Source: Marinomonas maritima
Lineage (GTDB): Bacteria; Pseudomonadota; Gammaproteobacteria; Pseudomonadales; Marinomonadaceae
Assembly (NCBI RefSeq): GCF_024435075.2
Contig: NZ_JAMZEG020000004.1
Location: forward strand, 426,466-490,465
DNA length: 64,000 bases
Direction: 5' to 3'
A program made the translations under genes and the position numbers. The notes under the pieces are model-generated. The model was not told the DNA's origin. It worked only from the letters and a program-made list of their open reading frames with translations, and searched no databases. Numbering within the stretch: position 1 is the first letter of the stretch; each line of letters begins with the position of its first letter. Of this stretch, positions 63,725-64,000 are shown one piece after another.

Positions 63725-64000
63725 ATGGGTATTGAAAGTCCAACAGCTTCTGCATATATAAAGCATCACCTTCAGAATTTGACTTATGGTCAACATCCTG
63801 ACGGTACATGGGGTCTTGCCCATGATGCAAAAGAAGCAGCAGACATGGGATTCTGGGCAATTCATGTAGACACTATGGCGGTTTCAATCGCCTTGGGTAT
63901 ATTGTTCTTGTGGTTGTTCCGTAAAGCAGCAAAGAAAATATCAACAGATACACCATCAGGACTGCAAAACTTTGTAGAGCTTATGGTTGAATTTGTTGAT
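63725..64000 (+). CDS. atpB: ATP synthase a subunit, right copy, cut by the window end
   Basis: First 92 codons from the ATG at 63725 (GTG at 63713 as an alternative), identical to the left copy as far as visible. Confidence 0.93.
   Translation, partial: MGIESPTASAYIKHHLQNLTYGQHPDGTWGLAHDAKEAADMGFWAIHVDTMAVSIALGILFLWLFRKAAKKISTDTPSGLQNFVELMVEFVD

Larger units (their letters stand above)
58303..64000 (+). repeat. Right arm of a large inverted repeat
   Basis: Inverted copy of 45686-51426. Starts at TCATAAAAATACAATT (58303), equal to the complement of the left arm ending at 51426; bases before it are unrelated to those beyond the left end. Continues past the window end. Confidence 0.95.

Noticed and set aside
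1..64000. CRISPR arrays, tRNA and rRNA genes
   Set aside because: No regularly spaced repeats, cloverleaf-like gene or rRNA sequence was recognised.

Overview
The window looks like a marine gammaproteobacterial chromosome close to its replication origin. The best guess is Marinomonas or a related Oceanospirillales genus. This rests on the ori-proximal order mnmG-rsmG-parA-parB-atpIBEFHAGDC, large PstA/PstC permeases, a TRAP transporter and an AcuR/AcuI pair; it is an inference from gene order and protein style, not a database match. No tRNA, rRNA or CRISPR array was seen.

Layout. 1-2.6 kb: end of a molybdopterin-domain protein, a degenerate membrane histidine kinase and an Hpt protein. 2.6-10.1 kb: msrC, then the phosphate uptake genes pstS, pstC, pstA, pstB and phoU on the minus strand, with two clear Pho boxes. 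10.6-15.4 kb: an AT-rich accessory island with a two-gene Kiwa-type anti-phage system, a decayed IS5-family element, an orphan PD-(D/E)XK nuclease and a small membrane protein. 15.4-16.3 kb: non-coding DNA with repeats. 16.3-25.6 kb: TRAP permease subunits, a quinone oxidoreductase, an AraC regulator, a PutA whose C-terminal domain is a separate gene, and a TRAP binding lipoprotein. 25.8-39.2 kb: ordinary housekeeping and regulatory genes (uvrD, an aromatic/aspartate aminotransferase, csdA-csdE, tcdA-yqfB and others).

39.3-64 kb holds the most striking structure. The atp operon, parB, parA, rsmG, mnmG and the AT-rich DnaA-box region upstream of mnmG (the likely oriC) lie on the minus strand up to 51426. 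The same block, nearly identical, reappears on the plus strand from 58303 to the window end inside atpB. The window therefore holds a large inverted repeat (at least 5.7 kb per arm) with two oriC-like regions facing a 6.9-kb single-copy spacer. The arms differ by one silent SNP in mnmG, a 45-bp in-frame insertion in the left mnmG and two tiny changes in the oriC region. The spacer carries a GntP-family permease truncated at the left junction, its CdaR-type regulator, acuI-acuR with a candidate operator, and an AraC regulator divergent from a zinc alcohol dehydrogenase. Both arms are transcribed outward, away from the spacer. This may be a real duplication of the origin region or an assembly error; the differences between arms and the truncated gene at the junction argue against a simple copy artefact but do not exclude it.
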